64,000 nucleotides of DNA from Microbacterium invictum (GTDB lineage: Bacteria; Actinomycetota; Actinomycetes; Actinomycetales; Microbacteriaceae), in the NCBI RefSeq assembly GCF_034421375.1, contig NZ_CP139779.1, positions 62,001 through 126,000 on the forward strand. The letters are read 5' to 3'. The position numbers were made by a program, and so were the translations under genes. Positions 17,017-26,378 of this stretch are shown piece by piece (within the stretch, counting starts at the first letter, position 1; every line of letters begins with the position of its first letter). Under the pieces are notes generated by a model. That model did not search any database and was not told where the DNA came from. It saw only the letters and a list, made by a program, of their open reading frames with translations.

Positions 17017-17085
17017 GCGGCGTCATCCGATCGACGCAGAGATCACGGGGGGTGGCCGGTTCGGTCGCCCCCCTACGATGTGACC

Positions 17086-17988
17086 GTGGACTTCAGCTTC
17101 GCTTTCACGCCCGACCTGATCGCGGTCTTCCTCACGCTGTTCGTACTCGAGATCGTCCTCGGCGTCGACAACGTCATCTTCATCTCGATCCTCGCCTCCA
17201 AGCTCCCGAAGGAGCAGCAGGCGCGGGCGCGGAACCTGGGCCTGACGCTGGCGATGCTGATGCGCGTCATCCTGGTGTTCTTCGCCGGCTGGCTCATCAC
17301 CCTCACCGAAGAGGTCTTCGCCCTCGGCGACCTGAGCTTCTCGTGGAAGGACATCATCCTCATCGCGGGCGGCCTGTTCCTGCTCTACAAGGCCGTCACC
17401 GAGATCCACCACAAGCTCGAGGGCGCTGAGGACGAGCACGGAGCGTCCGGCTCGAAGGCGATCTCGTTCGGCGCGGTGATCGGTCAGATCCTCGTGCTCG
17501 ACCTGGTCTTCTCGCTCGACTCGGTGATCACCGCCGTCGGGATGACGACGAACCTCATCGTCATCGTCACGGTGGTCGTGCTGTCGTTCGGCATCATGCT
17601 CTTCGCTGCCCGATTCATCTTCGAGTTCGTCAACAAGCACCCCACGGTGAAGATGCTGGCCCTGTCGTTCCTGCTCCTCATCGGCGTGTTCCTCATCGCC
17701 GAGGGCTTCGGGTTCTACATCGACAAGGCCTTCATCTACGGGCCGATGGCGTTCGCGATCTTCGTCGAGGCATTGAACCTCACCTACGCCGCGCGCCGGG
17801 CAAAGCGGGAGAAGAAGCCCGAGCGCCCGGTCAAGCTCCGCCCCCGCTACCGCGATGTCGACGAGTCGGTCGCCGTCGCGGCGGCGCTGTCGCGCTCGAA
17901 GGACCCGTCGGCTGGTGCCGTCGGCCTCTCGCGCAAGCCCGTCGCCGGCGAAGGTGCTGTCGGCACGGAGCGCGCCGGCCTCGGGTGA
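17086..17988 (+). CDS. TerC-family integral membrane protein
   Basis: A 300-residue protein with about seven transmembrane helices and the acidic intramembrane motifs of the family: ETVLGVDN-like EIVLGVDNVIFISILASK near the N-terminus and LDLVFSLDSVITAVG in the second repeat. TerC proteins are linked to tellurite resistance and, more recently, to manganese export and metalation of secreted proteins. TACGAT ends six bases before this GTG, matching a leaderless start; GTG at 17080 is the alternative. The C-terminal 60 residues are charged and probably disordered. Confidence 0.9.
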   Translation: MDFSFAFTPDLIAVFLTLFVLEIVLGVDNVIFISILASKLPKEQQARARNLGLTLAMLMRVILVFFAGWLITLTEEVFALGDLSFSWKDIILIAGGLFLLYKAVTEIHHKLEGAEDEHGASGSKAISFGAVIGQILVLDLVFSLDSVITAVGMTTNLIVIVTVVVLSFGIMLFAARFIFEFVNKHPTVKMLALSFLLLIGVFLIAEGFGFYIDKAFIYGPMAFAIFVEALNLTYAARRAKREKKPERPVKLRPRYRDVDESVAVAAALSRSKDPSAGAVGLSRKPVAGEGAVGTERAGLG

Positions 17989-18135
17989 CGCCGAGGCACG
18001 GCTGATCCGACGAGCACGTATCAGGATCACCTCGAGACTCCTCTGCACTGGGGTGGCGGCCGGAGCGGCATGCCATCAGACTCAGCACTGACGACCACGG
18101 GCCGTTTCCCGACGCCCAGAACGAGGAAGTTCGCC

Positions 18136-19533
18136 ATGACCCTGTCCGACACCACGATTCATCCCACCGCCCGACCGGGCGCCGACGCGCGGGCAGAGCG
18201 CCTCCGCTCCGCCCTCGGCAGCCGCGTCGTGCTGCCCGGCGACGCGGAGTGGGATCTCGCCCGGATGCCCTGGAACCTCGCGGTCGACCAGCGTCCCGTC
18301 GCCGTCGCCCGACCCGAAACGGCCGAGGACGTCGTGGAGGTCGTGCGTGCCGCGACCGCGGCCGGTCTGAGGATCGCCCCGCAGTCCACCGGGCACGCCG
18401 CCGGTGCCCTGGCCGAGACCGGCCTCGCCGACACCGTCATCGTCAGCCTGGCGCGCCTTCGCGGCGTCACGGTCGACCCCGTCGCCCGCACAGCCCGCGT
18501 GCTGGGCGGTTCGCACTGGAACGACGTGCTCGAAGCGACGGCGTCCCATGGCCTGACCGCTCCCCACGGCAGCGCCGGAGACGTGAGTGTCGCCGGGTGC
18601 AGCCTCAGCGGGGGCCTGTCGTTCTACGCGCGGACACACGGGCTGGCGGTGAACTTCGTCCGCGCCGTTGAGGTGGTCACGGCCGACGGCGCACTCGTCC
18701 GGGCGAGCGCCGACGAGAACCCCGACCTGTTCTGGGCGATCCGCGGCGGCTCCGGTGCCTTCGGGGTCGTGGTGTCGCTCGAGATCGATCTGCTCCCGTA
18801 CGCGGACGTGTTCGCCGGGATGCTGCTGTGGGATGCCGCGCGAGCGCCCGAGGTCGCCCGCGCCTGGGCCGCGTGGACCGCGACCGCTCCCGAGAGCGCG
18901 ACGACGACCCTGCGCATCCTGAACCTCCCGCCGCTGCCCGAGCTCCCGCCCTTCCTCTCCGGACGGTCGGTGGTCGTCGTCGACGGCGCGGTGCTCAAGA
19001 CGGATGACGCGGCCGCGGCCGTCCTCGCGCCGCTGCGCGGCCTCGCGCCCGAGATCGACACCTTCGCCCGCATCCCTGCGGCCGGGCTGGTGGCCGTCCA
19101 CATGGATCCGCCGCAGCCGACTCCCGCCGTCACGCAGCACGCCGTCCTCGACGAGCTTCCGGATGACGCCGTTGCGGCGTTCCTCCGCGCCGGCGCGAAT
19201 CGTGACCTCTTCATGACCGAGCTGCGCCACATCGGCGGAGCCGTGGCGCGGCCGGCCGCCCACGGCGGTGCGGTCTCGGCCCTGCGCGGGCAGTACCTGT
19301 GCCACACCGTGGCGATGATCCCCGTGCCCGAAGCTGCGGCCGGTGCCACCGCCACGGCCCGGGCGGCCGTGACGCTGTTCGCGCCGTGGCACATCGACGC
19401 CCTCGCCCTGACGTTCATGGACGGCGGAGTCGATCGCCGCATCGGGTACGGCGAGGCGGCCGGTCGGCTCGGTGAGCTCAAGCGCAGGTTCGATCCCGGT
19501 GCGGTGTTCTCGGCTGCCCAGCCGGTGGGCTGA
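18136..19533 (+). CDS. FAD-binding oxidoreductase (BBE-like)
   Basis: A 465-residue flavoprotein of the berberine-bridge/6-hydroxynicotine oxidase group. The FAD-binding PCMH domain covers residues ~40-225, with STGHAAGALAE as the His-bearing flavin loop and GGSHWNDVLEAT and HGSAGDVSVAGCSLSGGLSF as later FAD contacts. The BBE-type C-terminus (FDPGAVFSAAQPV) is recognisable though short. I chose the ATG with GAGGAAG seven bases upstream; the frame extends 22 codons further. It is a paralog of the flavoprotein at 40954. The substrate is unknown. Confidence 0.88.
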   Translation: MTLSDTTIHPTARPGADARAERLRSALGSRVVLPGDAEWDLARMPWNLAVDQRPVAVARPETAEDVVEVVRAATAAGLRIAPQSTGHAAGALAETGLADTVIVSLARLRGVTVDPVARTARVLGGSHWNDVLEATASHGLTAPHGSAGDVSVAGCSLSGGLSFYARTHGLAVNFVRAVEVVTADGALVRASADENPDLFWAIRGGSGAFGVVVSLEIDLLPYADVFAGMLLWDAARAPEVARAWAAWTATAPESATTTLRILNLPPLPELPPFLSGRSVVVVDGAVLKTDDAAAAVLAPLRGLAPEIDTFARIPAAGLVAVHMDPPQPTPAVTQHAVLDELPDDAVAAFLRAGANRDLFMTELRHIGGAVARPAAHGGAVSALRGQYLCHTVAMIPVPEAAAGATATARAAVTLFAPWHIDALALTFMDGGVDRRIGYGEAAGRLGELKRRFDPGAVFSAAQPVG

Positions 19534-19551
19534 CCTCCGGCGCCGCGGCGG

Positions 19552-20184
19552 TCACGACGCGGTCGAGGTCAAGCCCGGGAGCGCCTCGCCGAGCGAGGTC
19601 ACGATCGACTGCACCGCGATCGCGAGGAGGAGCAGTCCGAAGATCCGGGTGAGCACGTTCATGCCGGCGGGACCCAGGAGCTTCGCGACGAACGGCCCGA
19701 AGTAGAGCACGACCGAGCAGATCAGCCCGACCACGATCACGATGCCGAGCCCGGCGACGTAGTCGATCACCGAGGTGTACGAGTGGGCGAAGGTGATCGC
19801 GAGGGCGATCGCGCCGGGCCCGGCGATGACCGGGATGGCCAGCGGCACGACGACCGGCGACCCCGCCGGGTCGTTGGTGGCGACCGGGCTCGGCCGGGCG
19901 AGGAGCATCGCCCATCCGATCGCGGCGACGAGCAGGTTGCCGGCGATCTTGAACGCGGTGATGTCGATACCGAAGATCTGCAGCACCCAGGTGCCGGCCA
20001 GGAGCGACACGGCGAGGATCACGATGACCGCGAACCCGACGAGCAGTCCGATCCGGCGCTGCTGCGCCGGGGTTCGCCCCTCGGTCACCTGCAGGAAGAC
20101 GGGCAGCGTGCCGATGGGGTTGCAGATCGTGAACAGCGCCACGGCGCTCGTGATCAGGGTGGGGGCGGCGATCGCGGTGTCCAT
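19552..20184 (-). CDS. MarC-family membrane protein
   Basis: A 210-residue protein with six transmembrane helices. The family signature NPIGTLPVFL follows the first helix, and VPLAIPVIAGPGAIALAI marks the second repeat. The role of MarC/YchE proteins is not settled; the old link to multiple antibiotic resistance has not held up. The ATG at 20184 has GGAG at five bases, and a TAGGAT -10 would start transcription ~24 nt upstream; the frame could also begin at 20217. It converges with the flavoprotein gene with an 18-nt gap. Confidence 0.87.
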   Translation of the reverse strand: MDTAIAAPTLITSAVALFTICNPIGTLPVFLQVTEGRTPAQQRRIGLLVGFAVIVILAVSLLAGTWVLQIFGIDITAFKIAGNLLVAAIGWAMLLARPSPVATNDPAGSPVVVPLAIPVIAGPGAIALAITFAHSYTSVIDYVAGLGIVIVVGLICSVVLYFGPFVAKLLGPAGMNVLTRIFGLLLLAIAVQSIVTSLGEALPGLTSTAS

Positions 20185-20274
20185 ATGGCTCCGGGTGAGG
20201 ACGGGGGCGCCCCTCATCCTAGGAGCGCGGTGGGCGGGGCGGCGAGAAGCCGAGCCCCGTCGACACCCTCACCG

Positions 20275-21291
20275 TCACAGCCAGCGCTTGTGCTTGAACA
20301 CCCCGTAGAGACCTGCGGCGACCCCGACCATCAGCACGAGCGAGAAGGGGTAGCCCCACTCCCACGACAGCTCGGGCATGTTCTCGAAGTTCATGCCGTA
20401 GACGGTGCCGACGAGAGTGGGCGCGAAGATGATCGCCGCCCAGCCCGAGATCTTCTTCAGCTCCTCGTTCTGTGCGAGGTTGAACTCCGTCATCCGCCGC
20501 ATCTCGTCGTTCTGCCGCTGCGCGACGAGGGTCGACTCGACGGTGAGGGCGTTCTCGAGGATGGTGCGGAACGCCGCCGACCGCTCCACGACCCGCAGCG
20601 CGTGGTCGAGCACGTCCCGCAGGTTGCGCTGGAGCTCGACCTCGACCCGGTACTTGTCCGATCCGCGCAGCAGCGCCTCGAGCATGCCGACGAGCGGCCG
20701 CGATGCCCGCTGGAAGTCGATGACCTCGCGGGAGAGCTCGTAGATGCGGCGCGACACGCTGCTCTCGTCGTCGAAGAGCTGATCCTCGATCTCGTCGATG
20801 TCGTTCTCGAGCCCGGCGATGACGGGCTCGTACTCGTCGACGACCTCGTCGAGGATGGCGTACAGCACGGCCTCGGGCCCCATCGAGAGCAGCTCGGGGG
20901 CGTCTTCGAGACGCCGCCGCACGCGACCGAGGTTCGGCGACTCGGCGTGACGGATGGTCACGACGAAGTCGGGACCGACGAACAGGTGCAGTTCGCCGAA
21001 CTCGACCCGCTCCTCCGCATCGAGGTAGCGGGCGGGCCGCAGCACGACGAAGAGCGTGTCGCCGTAGCGTTCGAGCTTCGAGCGCTGGTGTCCGCTGAGG
21101 GCGTCCTCGACGGCGAGCGGATGCAGCGAGAACTCCTCGGCGACCTGGCGGACCTCCTCTTCACTGGGTCGATAGAGCCCGATCCAGGCCATCGCGCCAC
21201 GCGCGCGCATGACCTCGAAGGTCTCGTCGAGGTCGGTGGGGTCTTCGGTGCGGACTCCGTTGACGTACACGCCGTTGTCGATCAGCGCCAT
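20275..21291 (-). CDS. corA: CorA-family divalent cation transporter
   Basis: A 338-residue CorA protein. The soluble N-terminal part is followed by long helices and two C-terminal transmembrane segments; the selectivity motif GMN is at residues 299-301 (TVYGMNFENMPEL) and the basic end FKHKRWL is present. It imports magnesium or cobalt as a pentamer. GGAGAAG precedes a double ATG; 21291 has the better spacing and 21294 is possible. A short well-initiated reading frame and two mutually exclusive hairpins lie in its ~190-nt leader, which suggests post-transcriptional control. Confidence 0.93.
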   Translation of the reverse strand: MALIDNGVYVNGVRTEDPTDLDETFEVMRARGAMAWIGLYRPSEEEVRQVAEEFSLHPLAVEDALSGHQRSKLERYGDTLFVVLRPARYLDAEERVEFGELHLFVGPDFVVTIRHAESPNLGRVRRRLEDAPELLSMGPEAVLYAILDEVVDEYEPVIAGLENDIDEIEDQLFDDESSVSRRIYELSREVIDFQRASRPLVGMLEALLRGSDKYRVEVELQRNLRDVLDHALRVVERSAAFRTILENALTVESTLVAQRQNDEMRRMTEFNLAQNEELKKISGWAAIIFAPTLVGTVYGMNFENMPELSWEWGYPFSLVLMVGVAAGLYGVFKHKRWL

Positions 21292-21413
21292 CATCTCTTC
21301 TCCGGTCGGTTCGTGCCGCGCGGGCGGCGAACAGCAAAGGGGCGGATGCCGCGCCACCGCGCTGCTGCGGAATCGATCCGGACGAGCGGGCCGAACCCGC
21401 CCGAGGGGCGGGA

Positions 21414-21476
21414 TCAGCGAACCGGGAAGCCCGACACCGGCAGCAGGACGGTGACGCGCGGACTATGACCAGCCAT
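21414..21476 (-). CDS. 20-residue leader ORF upstream of corA
   Basis: A short frame starting MAGHSPRVTVLLPVSG and stopping 122 nt before corA. It is supported mainly by a near-perfect ribosome site (GAGAGGAGGTGG) before its ATG. Just after its stop, bases 21396-21401 can pair either with 21407-21412 (6 bp) or, as 21396-21400, with 21386-21390 (5 bp), so the two stems exclude each other. This resembles an attenuation-type leader for a magnesium transporter. The peptide itself has no known relative, and expression is inferred. Confidence 0.45.
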   Translation of the reverse strand: MAGHSPRVTVLLPVSGFPVR

Positions 21477-21522
21477 CACGCACCACCTCCTCTCGGCTCG
21501 GGACCGCCCCCACGATAGCCCA

Positions 21523-22026
21523 TCAGGCCGCCACCCGCGGGTCGAACCTGACCCACGCCGCCGACCAGGCCGCCTCGAAGTCACCCCGCGAGCGGCGACC
21601 CGCCCGCCAGGACTCCTCCGCGTACGACAGCGCGCGGGCCACGCGGTTCAGTTCGCGCCGGCGAAGGTCGGAGTCCTCGCATCCGATCGCGCAGGTCACC
21701 CACTCCTCGCGGATGCGGCCGAGGAACGGCCCCATCGCCACCCAGAGGGCGATGGCGGGCGCCAGCCACACCACCGCGGCGAGGATCACCGTCGCGGCCG
21801 TTCCCAGGACGTCGGACAGGAGAAGGCCCGCCGCGACCCCCACGACCAGTCCGACGAAGGGCCAGAGCCGCATCAGCACCCACAGGCGCCGTTCGAGGTC
21901 GGTGGTGTCAGGGGGGAGGATCACCAGGCGCACGCGCATCTCGCCGTAGCGGGCGATCGTCGTTTCGAGAAACCCCCAGCTACCGCGAAGCGGTCGCGAG
22001 CCGGGAGCGGTGGGAAGCGGACGCAT
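21523..22026 (-). CDS. Small membrane protein, DUF6611-like
   Basis: A 167-residue protein with an N-terminal soluble part containing ARYGEMRVRLVILPPDTTDL, an RRLW segment, two hydrophobic helices (about residues 55-100) and a charged helical tail. The RVRLV-PP-T-ERRLW pattern before a pair of helices recalls the actinobacterial DUF6611 family, a tentative match from memory. The start has GAGGA eight bases upstream. It diverges from the DUF389 gene. No function is known. Confidence 0.65.
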   Translation of the reverse strand: MRPLPTAPGSRPLRGSWGFLETTIARYGEMRVRLVILPPDTTDLERRLWVLMRLWPFVGLVVGVAAGLLLSDVLGTAATVILAAVVWLAPAIALWVAMGPFLGRIREEWVTCAIGCEDSDLRRRELNRVARALSYAEESWRAGRRSRGDFEAAWSAAWVRFDPRVAA

Positions 22027-22138
22027 GACACGATCCTCGTCACCGGCCGCCCGGCGGTCGCCGGTCCCGACGGATCACCTACGCGACGCGGCGTGATCCT
22101 CACGGCTTCCTGACGCCCCGGCCCGGCAGGATGACACC

Positions 22139-23122
22139 ATGCTCACCATTCGCGTGACCGCACCCTCAGCGCTCGCCCGCGAGCTCGCGGACCAGCTGCG
22201 GGCGCAGCCCACCGTGATCGATCTCGCCGTGGTGGGGGGTGCGTGCGATGCGGGGAGTGGCGACCTGCTGCTCTTCGACGTCGCCCGCGAAGACGTCAAC
22301 AACATCGTGCGGCTGCTCCGCCACGCCGGGGTGCCCGCGCAGGGGGCGATCGTCGTCAGCGAGCCGCTGGCGGTGGTGTCGGATGCCGCGGACGCGGCCG
22401 AACGGGCCGCCCCGGGGCATCCCGCTGACGGCGTGCTGTGGGCGCAGCTGGCCGGCCGCTCCATGGAGGACTCGCGGCCCTCGTGGAGCTTCTTCGCCTT
22501 CCTGCTGCTGGCGACGATGATCGCGGGGATCGGGCGGCTCCTGGATCAGCCGATCCTCATCATCGGCGCCATGGTGGTGGGGCCGGAGTTCGCCCCGATC
22601 GCGGCGATCAGCTACGCCCTGGTCCGCCGGAGGAGGGGGATCGTGGGGTCGGCGTCGATCACGCTGTTCGGCGGCTTCGCGATGTGCGCCCTGATCGCCT
22701 GGGGGGTGTGGGCGCTCCTCTACGCCCTCGGGGTCTTCACCTACACCCAGGCGACCACCGGTGAGGCGACGCAGTTCATCGTCAGCCCCGACGCGTGGTC
22801 GTTCGTGATCGCCGTCCTCGCGGGCATCGCGGGGGTGCTGTCGCTGACGACCGCGAAATCGTCGGCCCTCGTCGGGGTGTTCATCTCCATCACCACCGTG
22901 CCGGCGGTGGGCACGATCGGGCTGACCCTCGCGGTCGGCGCCTGGGCCGAGGCCGGCGCGGCGCTCGTGCAGCTCGCGCTGAATCTCGCCGGGCTCCTCC
23001 TGGCGGGAACGGTGACGCTCTTCGTGCAGCTGCACGCCGGGCGGGCCATCTCGCGCCGTGTCCAGTCGCGCCGGGTGGCGCGCGCCGCGGCCGATCAGGC
23101 GGGGTCGAGCACGAGCCGGTAG
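22139..23122 (+). CDS. DUF389 membrane protein
   Basis: A 327-residue protein. Residues 1-85 form a ferredoxin-like domain (TVIDLAVVGGACDAGSGDLL, DVAREDVNNIVRLLRHAG), and the rest contains about six transmembrane helices with the family pattern LLATMIAGIGRLLDQPILII and GAMVVGPEFAPIAAIS. DUF389 (TIGR00341/YrdB-like) proteins have no proven role. CAGGAT ends six bases before the ATG, so a leaderless mRNA is likely. Its last 28 bp overlap the convergent kdpE gene. Confidence 0.9.
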   Translation: MLTIRVTAPSALARELADQLRAQPTVIDLAVVGGACDAGSGDLLLFDVAREDVNNIVRLLRHAGVPAQGAIVVSEPLAVVSDAADAAERAAPGHPADGVLWAQLAGRSMEDSRPSWSFFAFLLLATMIAGIGRLLDQPILIIGAMVVGPEFAPIAAISYALVRRRRGIVGSASITLFGGFAMCALIAWGVWALLYALGVFTYTQATTGEATQFIVSPDAWSFVIAVLAGIAGVLSLTTAKSSALVGVFISITTVPAVGTIGLTLAVGAWAEAGAALVQLALNLAGLLLAGTVTLFVQLHAGRAISRRVQSRRVARAAADQAGSSTSR

Positions 23123-23775
23123 CCCATGCCCGACTCGGTGAGCAGATGCACCGGATGCGACGGATCGGGCTCGAGCTTGCGGCGCAGCTGCGACATGTAC
23201 AGCCGGAGGTACCCCGAGTCCTGCACGTTCTCGCTGGCCCAGATCTCCTTCAGCAGGGTCTGGCGGGTGACGAGGGCACCGGGGTTGCGAGCGAGGAACT
23301 CGAGCATCCGCCACTCGGTCGGCGTGAGGTGCACGCGGGTGCCGGCGCGGGTGACGGCGCGCGCCGAGAGGTCGACCGTGACGTCGCCGAAGATCACCAT
23401 CGGTTCGGATGCCGCGCCGCCGCGTCGGCGCGAGAGCGCGCGCAGCCGCGCGAGCAGCTCGTCGATCTGGAAGGGCTTGGTGACGTAGTCGTCGGCGCCC
23501 GCGTCGAGCGCGTCGACCTTGTCGGCCGAGCCGGTGCGCCCCGACACCACGATGATGGGGGCGCTCGTCCAGCCCCGCAGGGCCTCGATCACCTGCATGC
23601 CGTCGAGCCGCGGCATCCCGAGATCCAGCAAGATGATGTCGGGATGCGCCTGGGCGGCCATCGCCACGGCGGCGGCGCCGTCGGGCGCGGCCACCACCTC
23701 GTAGCCGTGTGCGGCCAGGGTGATGCGGAGAGCCCGGACGAGCTGCGGGTCGTCGTCGGCGAGGAGGATCTTCAC
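23095..23775 (-). CDS. kdpE: Response regulator KdpE
   Basis: A 226-residue OmpR-type regulator. The receiver domain has the acidic pocket LLADDDP at its start, phospho-acceptor Asp51 in LLDLGMP, and Lys in YVTKPF; the C-terminal winged helix ends DSGYLRLYMSQLRRKLEPDP and GMGYRLVLDPA. It should activate the kdp operon when phosphorylated by KdpD at low potassium or high osmolarity. The GTG start overlaps the kdpD stop by 4 bp (GTGA). The 3' end overlaps the DUF389 gene. Confidence 0.95.
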   Translation of the reverse strand: MKILLADDDPQLVRALRITLAAHGYEVVAAPDGAAAVAMAAQAHPDIILLDLGMPRLDGMQVIEALRGWTSAPIIVVSGRTGSADKVDALDAGADDYVTKPFQIDELLARLRALSRRRGGAASEPMVIFGDVTVDLSARAVTRAGTRVHLTPTEWRMLEFLARNPGALVTRQTLLKEIWASENVQDSGYLRLYMSQLRRKLEPDPSHPVHLLTESGMGYRLVLDPA

Positions 23776-26303
23776 GCGCGCTCGCTTCGGGTCGGGATCG
23801 GTGCGGGGGTGTCGGCCAGCGGCAGCGAGATCACCATCGTCAGGCCGCCACCGGGGGTGTTCTCGGGGGTGAGCGCGCCGCCCATCCCCTCGGTGAACCC
23901 CCGCGACAGGGCCAGGCCCAGGCCGAGCCCGGTGGTGTTGTCGACATCTCCGAGACGCTGGAAGGGCGCGAACATGTCCTCCTGGCGCTCGGCGCTGACT
24001 CCTGGACCGCGATCGACGATGCGAATCTCGGCACTCTGTCCGAGACGGCTCGTGGTCACGAGCACCCGGGCGCCATCGGGGCTGTGCCGTCGAGCGTTGG
24101 CGAGCACGTTGACGAGCACCCGCTGGAGCAGAACCGGGTCGGCGGTGAGTGCCGGAACGTCGGGGTCGAGCCCGAGCTCGACGTCGTCCGGCCCGAGGTC
24201 GAGCTCGTCGAGGGCCGCGAGGACGGCGCCGGCGGCGTCGACGGGAGACAGCGACACCGCGAGCACACCGGCCTGCACCCGGCTGACGTCGAGCAGATCG
24301 GTCACCAGCTGCGCCAGGGTGGACAGGCTCTCGTCGGCGGTCTCGAGGAGCTCCCGCCGGTCGGCGGGGCTGAGCTGATCGCCCGCGGCGCGGAGGCCCC
24401 CGATCGCGGCGAGGGCGGCCGCGAGGGGGCGCCGCAGATCGTGGCTGACCGCCGACAGCAGCGCCGAGCGCACCTGGTCGGCCTCGGCGAGGGCGTCCGC
24501 CGCGCGCGCCGTCGCGGTGAGGTCGGTGTGCTCCAGGGCGGCGGCGAGCTGGGCGGTGATCGCGTCGAGGAGACGTCGCTCTCGGGCGCCCAGCGTCCCG
24601 TGCAGCTCGAGGCGGCCCCGGGGTTCGCCGTCGGGCCCGCGGCCGATGTCCATCGTGACGAAGTCGTCGCCGCGCACGGGCTCGCCGTCGGTCGCGATGG
24701 TCGTGCCGTCGGCGGTCGCCAGACGCACCCCGGCCAGTCCGAGGGCCTCTCGGGTGCGGGTGACGAGGGCGGGGATCGCGCTCTCGCCGCGCAGCACGCT
24801 GCCGGCGACCGTGGCGAGGAGCTCGGACTCGGCGGCCGCGCGCCGGGCGACGCGCGCGGCGCGGGCCGCCTGGTCGACGATGTAGCTGACGAGGATGGCG
24901 ATGATCACGTAGAGGCCGAGCGCCAGGGCGTGCAGCGGATCGTCGATGGTGACGGTGTAGAGCGGCTCGACGAACAGGAAGTCGAGGGTCAACCCCGACA
25001 GCACGGCGGCGAACAGCGCGGGCCAGATGCCGCCGATGAGGGCGACGACCACGACGAGCAGCTGGTAGAAGAGCACGTCGGATGTGATCGACTCCTCGCT
25101 GCGGAAGGTGGAGAGCACGGCCGACAGCAGGGGTCCGCCGACGAGCGCGGTGACGAAACCGAGCACGCGGCGTTTGACACTGAGCGCTCCGCCACGCACC
25201 CGGGGGAGGGCGAAGCGCCCGCCGGCGGCGGCGTGCGTGACGATGTGCACGTCGATGTCGCCCGACTCGCGGATGACGGTCGCGCCGATGCCCGGGCCGG
25301 TGAGCGCGGCAGCGAGCCGCCCGCGGCGGCTCACCCCGATCACGAGCTGCGACGCGTTGACCGACCGGGCGAACTCGACCAGCGCGCGCGGGATGTCGTC
25401 GCCGACGACCTGGTGGTAGGTGCCGCCGAGCGACTCGACGAGGGCGCGCTGCTGGGCGAGCGCGGCCGGGCTCGACGTCCGCAGCCCGTCCTGGCTCGAC
25501 ACGTGCACCGCGAGCAGCTCGCCGCCGGCCGAGCGGGCGGCGATGCGCGCGCCGCGACGCAGCAGGGTCTCGCCCTCGGGTCCACCGGTGAGGGCCACGA
25601 CCACACGCTCGCGGGCCTGCCAGGTGCCCTCGATGCCGTGCTCGGCCCGATAGGACTTCAGGGCGCTGTCGACCTCGTCCGCCAGCCACAGCAGGGCGAG
25701 TTCGCGGAGCGCCGTGAGGTTGCCGAGGCGGAAGTAGTTCGACAGGGCCGCGTCGATCCGCTCCGCGGGGTAGACGAGCCCTGACGAGAGCCGGTCGCGC
25801 AGCGACTGGGGGGCGAGATCGACCACCTCGATCTGGTCGGCGCCGCGCACGACCGCGTCGGGCACGGTCTCGCGCTGCGGGATGCCAGTGATCTGTTCCA
25901 CCACCCCGTTCAGCGACTCGATGTGCTGGACGTTGACGGTGGTGATCACGTCGATCCCCGCGTCGCGGAGGGCCTCGACGTCCTTCCACCGCTTGTCGTG
26001 CCTGGATCCCGGCGCGTTGGTGTGGGCCAGCTCGTCGACGAGCGCGATCTCGGGGCGTCGCGCCAGCACCCCGTCGAGGTCGAGTCCGGTCAGCTCGACC
26101 CCGCGATGCTCCACGATGCGGCGCGGCATGACCTCCAGACCCTCGATCTGCGCGGCCGTCGCGGCGCGGCCATGGGTCTCGACGATCGCGACGACGACGT
26201 CGCGCCCCTCTCCTGACAGGCGCCGGCCCTCTTCGAGCATCTCGTAGGTCTTGCCCACGCCCGGTGCCGCTCCGAGCAGCACGCGCAGCCGCCCGCGCTT
26301 CAC
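23772..26303 (-). CDS. kdpD: Sensor histidine kinase KdpD
   Basis: An 843-residue sensor. Domains in order: KdpD N-terminal ATPase-like domain with Walker A GAAPGVGKT (11-19) and VDELAHTNAPGSRHDKRW; a universal-stress-protein-like domain (about 230-360); four transmembrane helices (about 380-485); a GAF-like region; the HisKA box with His621 in SHDLRRP; and a C-terminal ATPase domain ending in DRGPGVSAE and GLGLGLALSRG. It senses potassium or turgor at the membrane and phosphorylates KdpE. It follows kdpC with a 75-nt gap. Confidence 0.96.
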   Translation of the reverse strand: MKRGRLRVLLGAAPGVGKTYEMLEEGRRLSGEGRDVVVAIVETHGRAATAAQIEGLEVMPRRIVEHRGVELTGLDLDGVLARRPEIALVDELAHTNAPGSRHDKRWKDVEALRDAGIDVITTVNVQHIESLNGVVEQITGIPQRETVPDAVVRGADQIEVVDLAPQSLRDRLSSGLVYPAERIDAALSNYFRLGNLTALRELALLWLADEVDSALKSYRAEHGIEGTWQARERVVVALTGGPEGETLLRRGARIAARSAGGELLAVHVSSQDGLRTSSPAALAQQRALVESLGGTYHQVVGDDIPRALVEFARSVNASQLVIGVSRRGRLAAALTGPGIGATVIRESGDIDVHIVTHAAAGGRFALPRVRGGALSVKRRVLGFVTALVGGPLLSAVLSTFRSEESITSDVLFYQLLVVVVALIGGIWPALFAAVLSGLTLDFLFVEPLYTVTIDDPLHALALGLYVIIAILVSYIVDQAARAARVARRAAAESELLATVAGSVLRGESAIPALVTRTREALGLAGVRLATADGTTIATDGEPVRGDDFVTMDIGRGPDGEPRGRLELHGTLGARERRLLDAITAQLAAALEHTDLTATARAADALAEADQVRSALLSAVSHDLRRPLAAALAAIGGLRAAGDQLSPADRRELLETADESLSTLAQLVTDLLDVSRVQAGVLAVSLSPVDAAGAVLAALDELDLGPDDVELGLDPDVPALTADPVLLQRVLVNVLANARRHSPDGARVLVTTSRLGQSAEIRIVDRGPGVSAERQEDMFAPFQRLGDVDNTTGLGLGLALSRGFTEGMGGALTPENTPGGGLTMVISLPLADTPAPIPTRSERA

Positions 26304-26378
26304 CGTCTCACCCCGGCGAAGGTGATGCGGTGGGCGCGGGCGGCGGGCATGACGGGTGGTCCTTCTGTCTCTGCGGCG

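Noticed and set aside
23095..25989. A single 964-codon frame spanning kdpE and most of kdpD
   Set aside because: Only the last ~226 codons are real (kdpE); the rest is the wrong frame of kdpD, and the kdpE GTG overlaps the kdpD stop.
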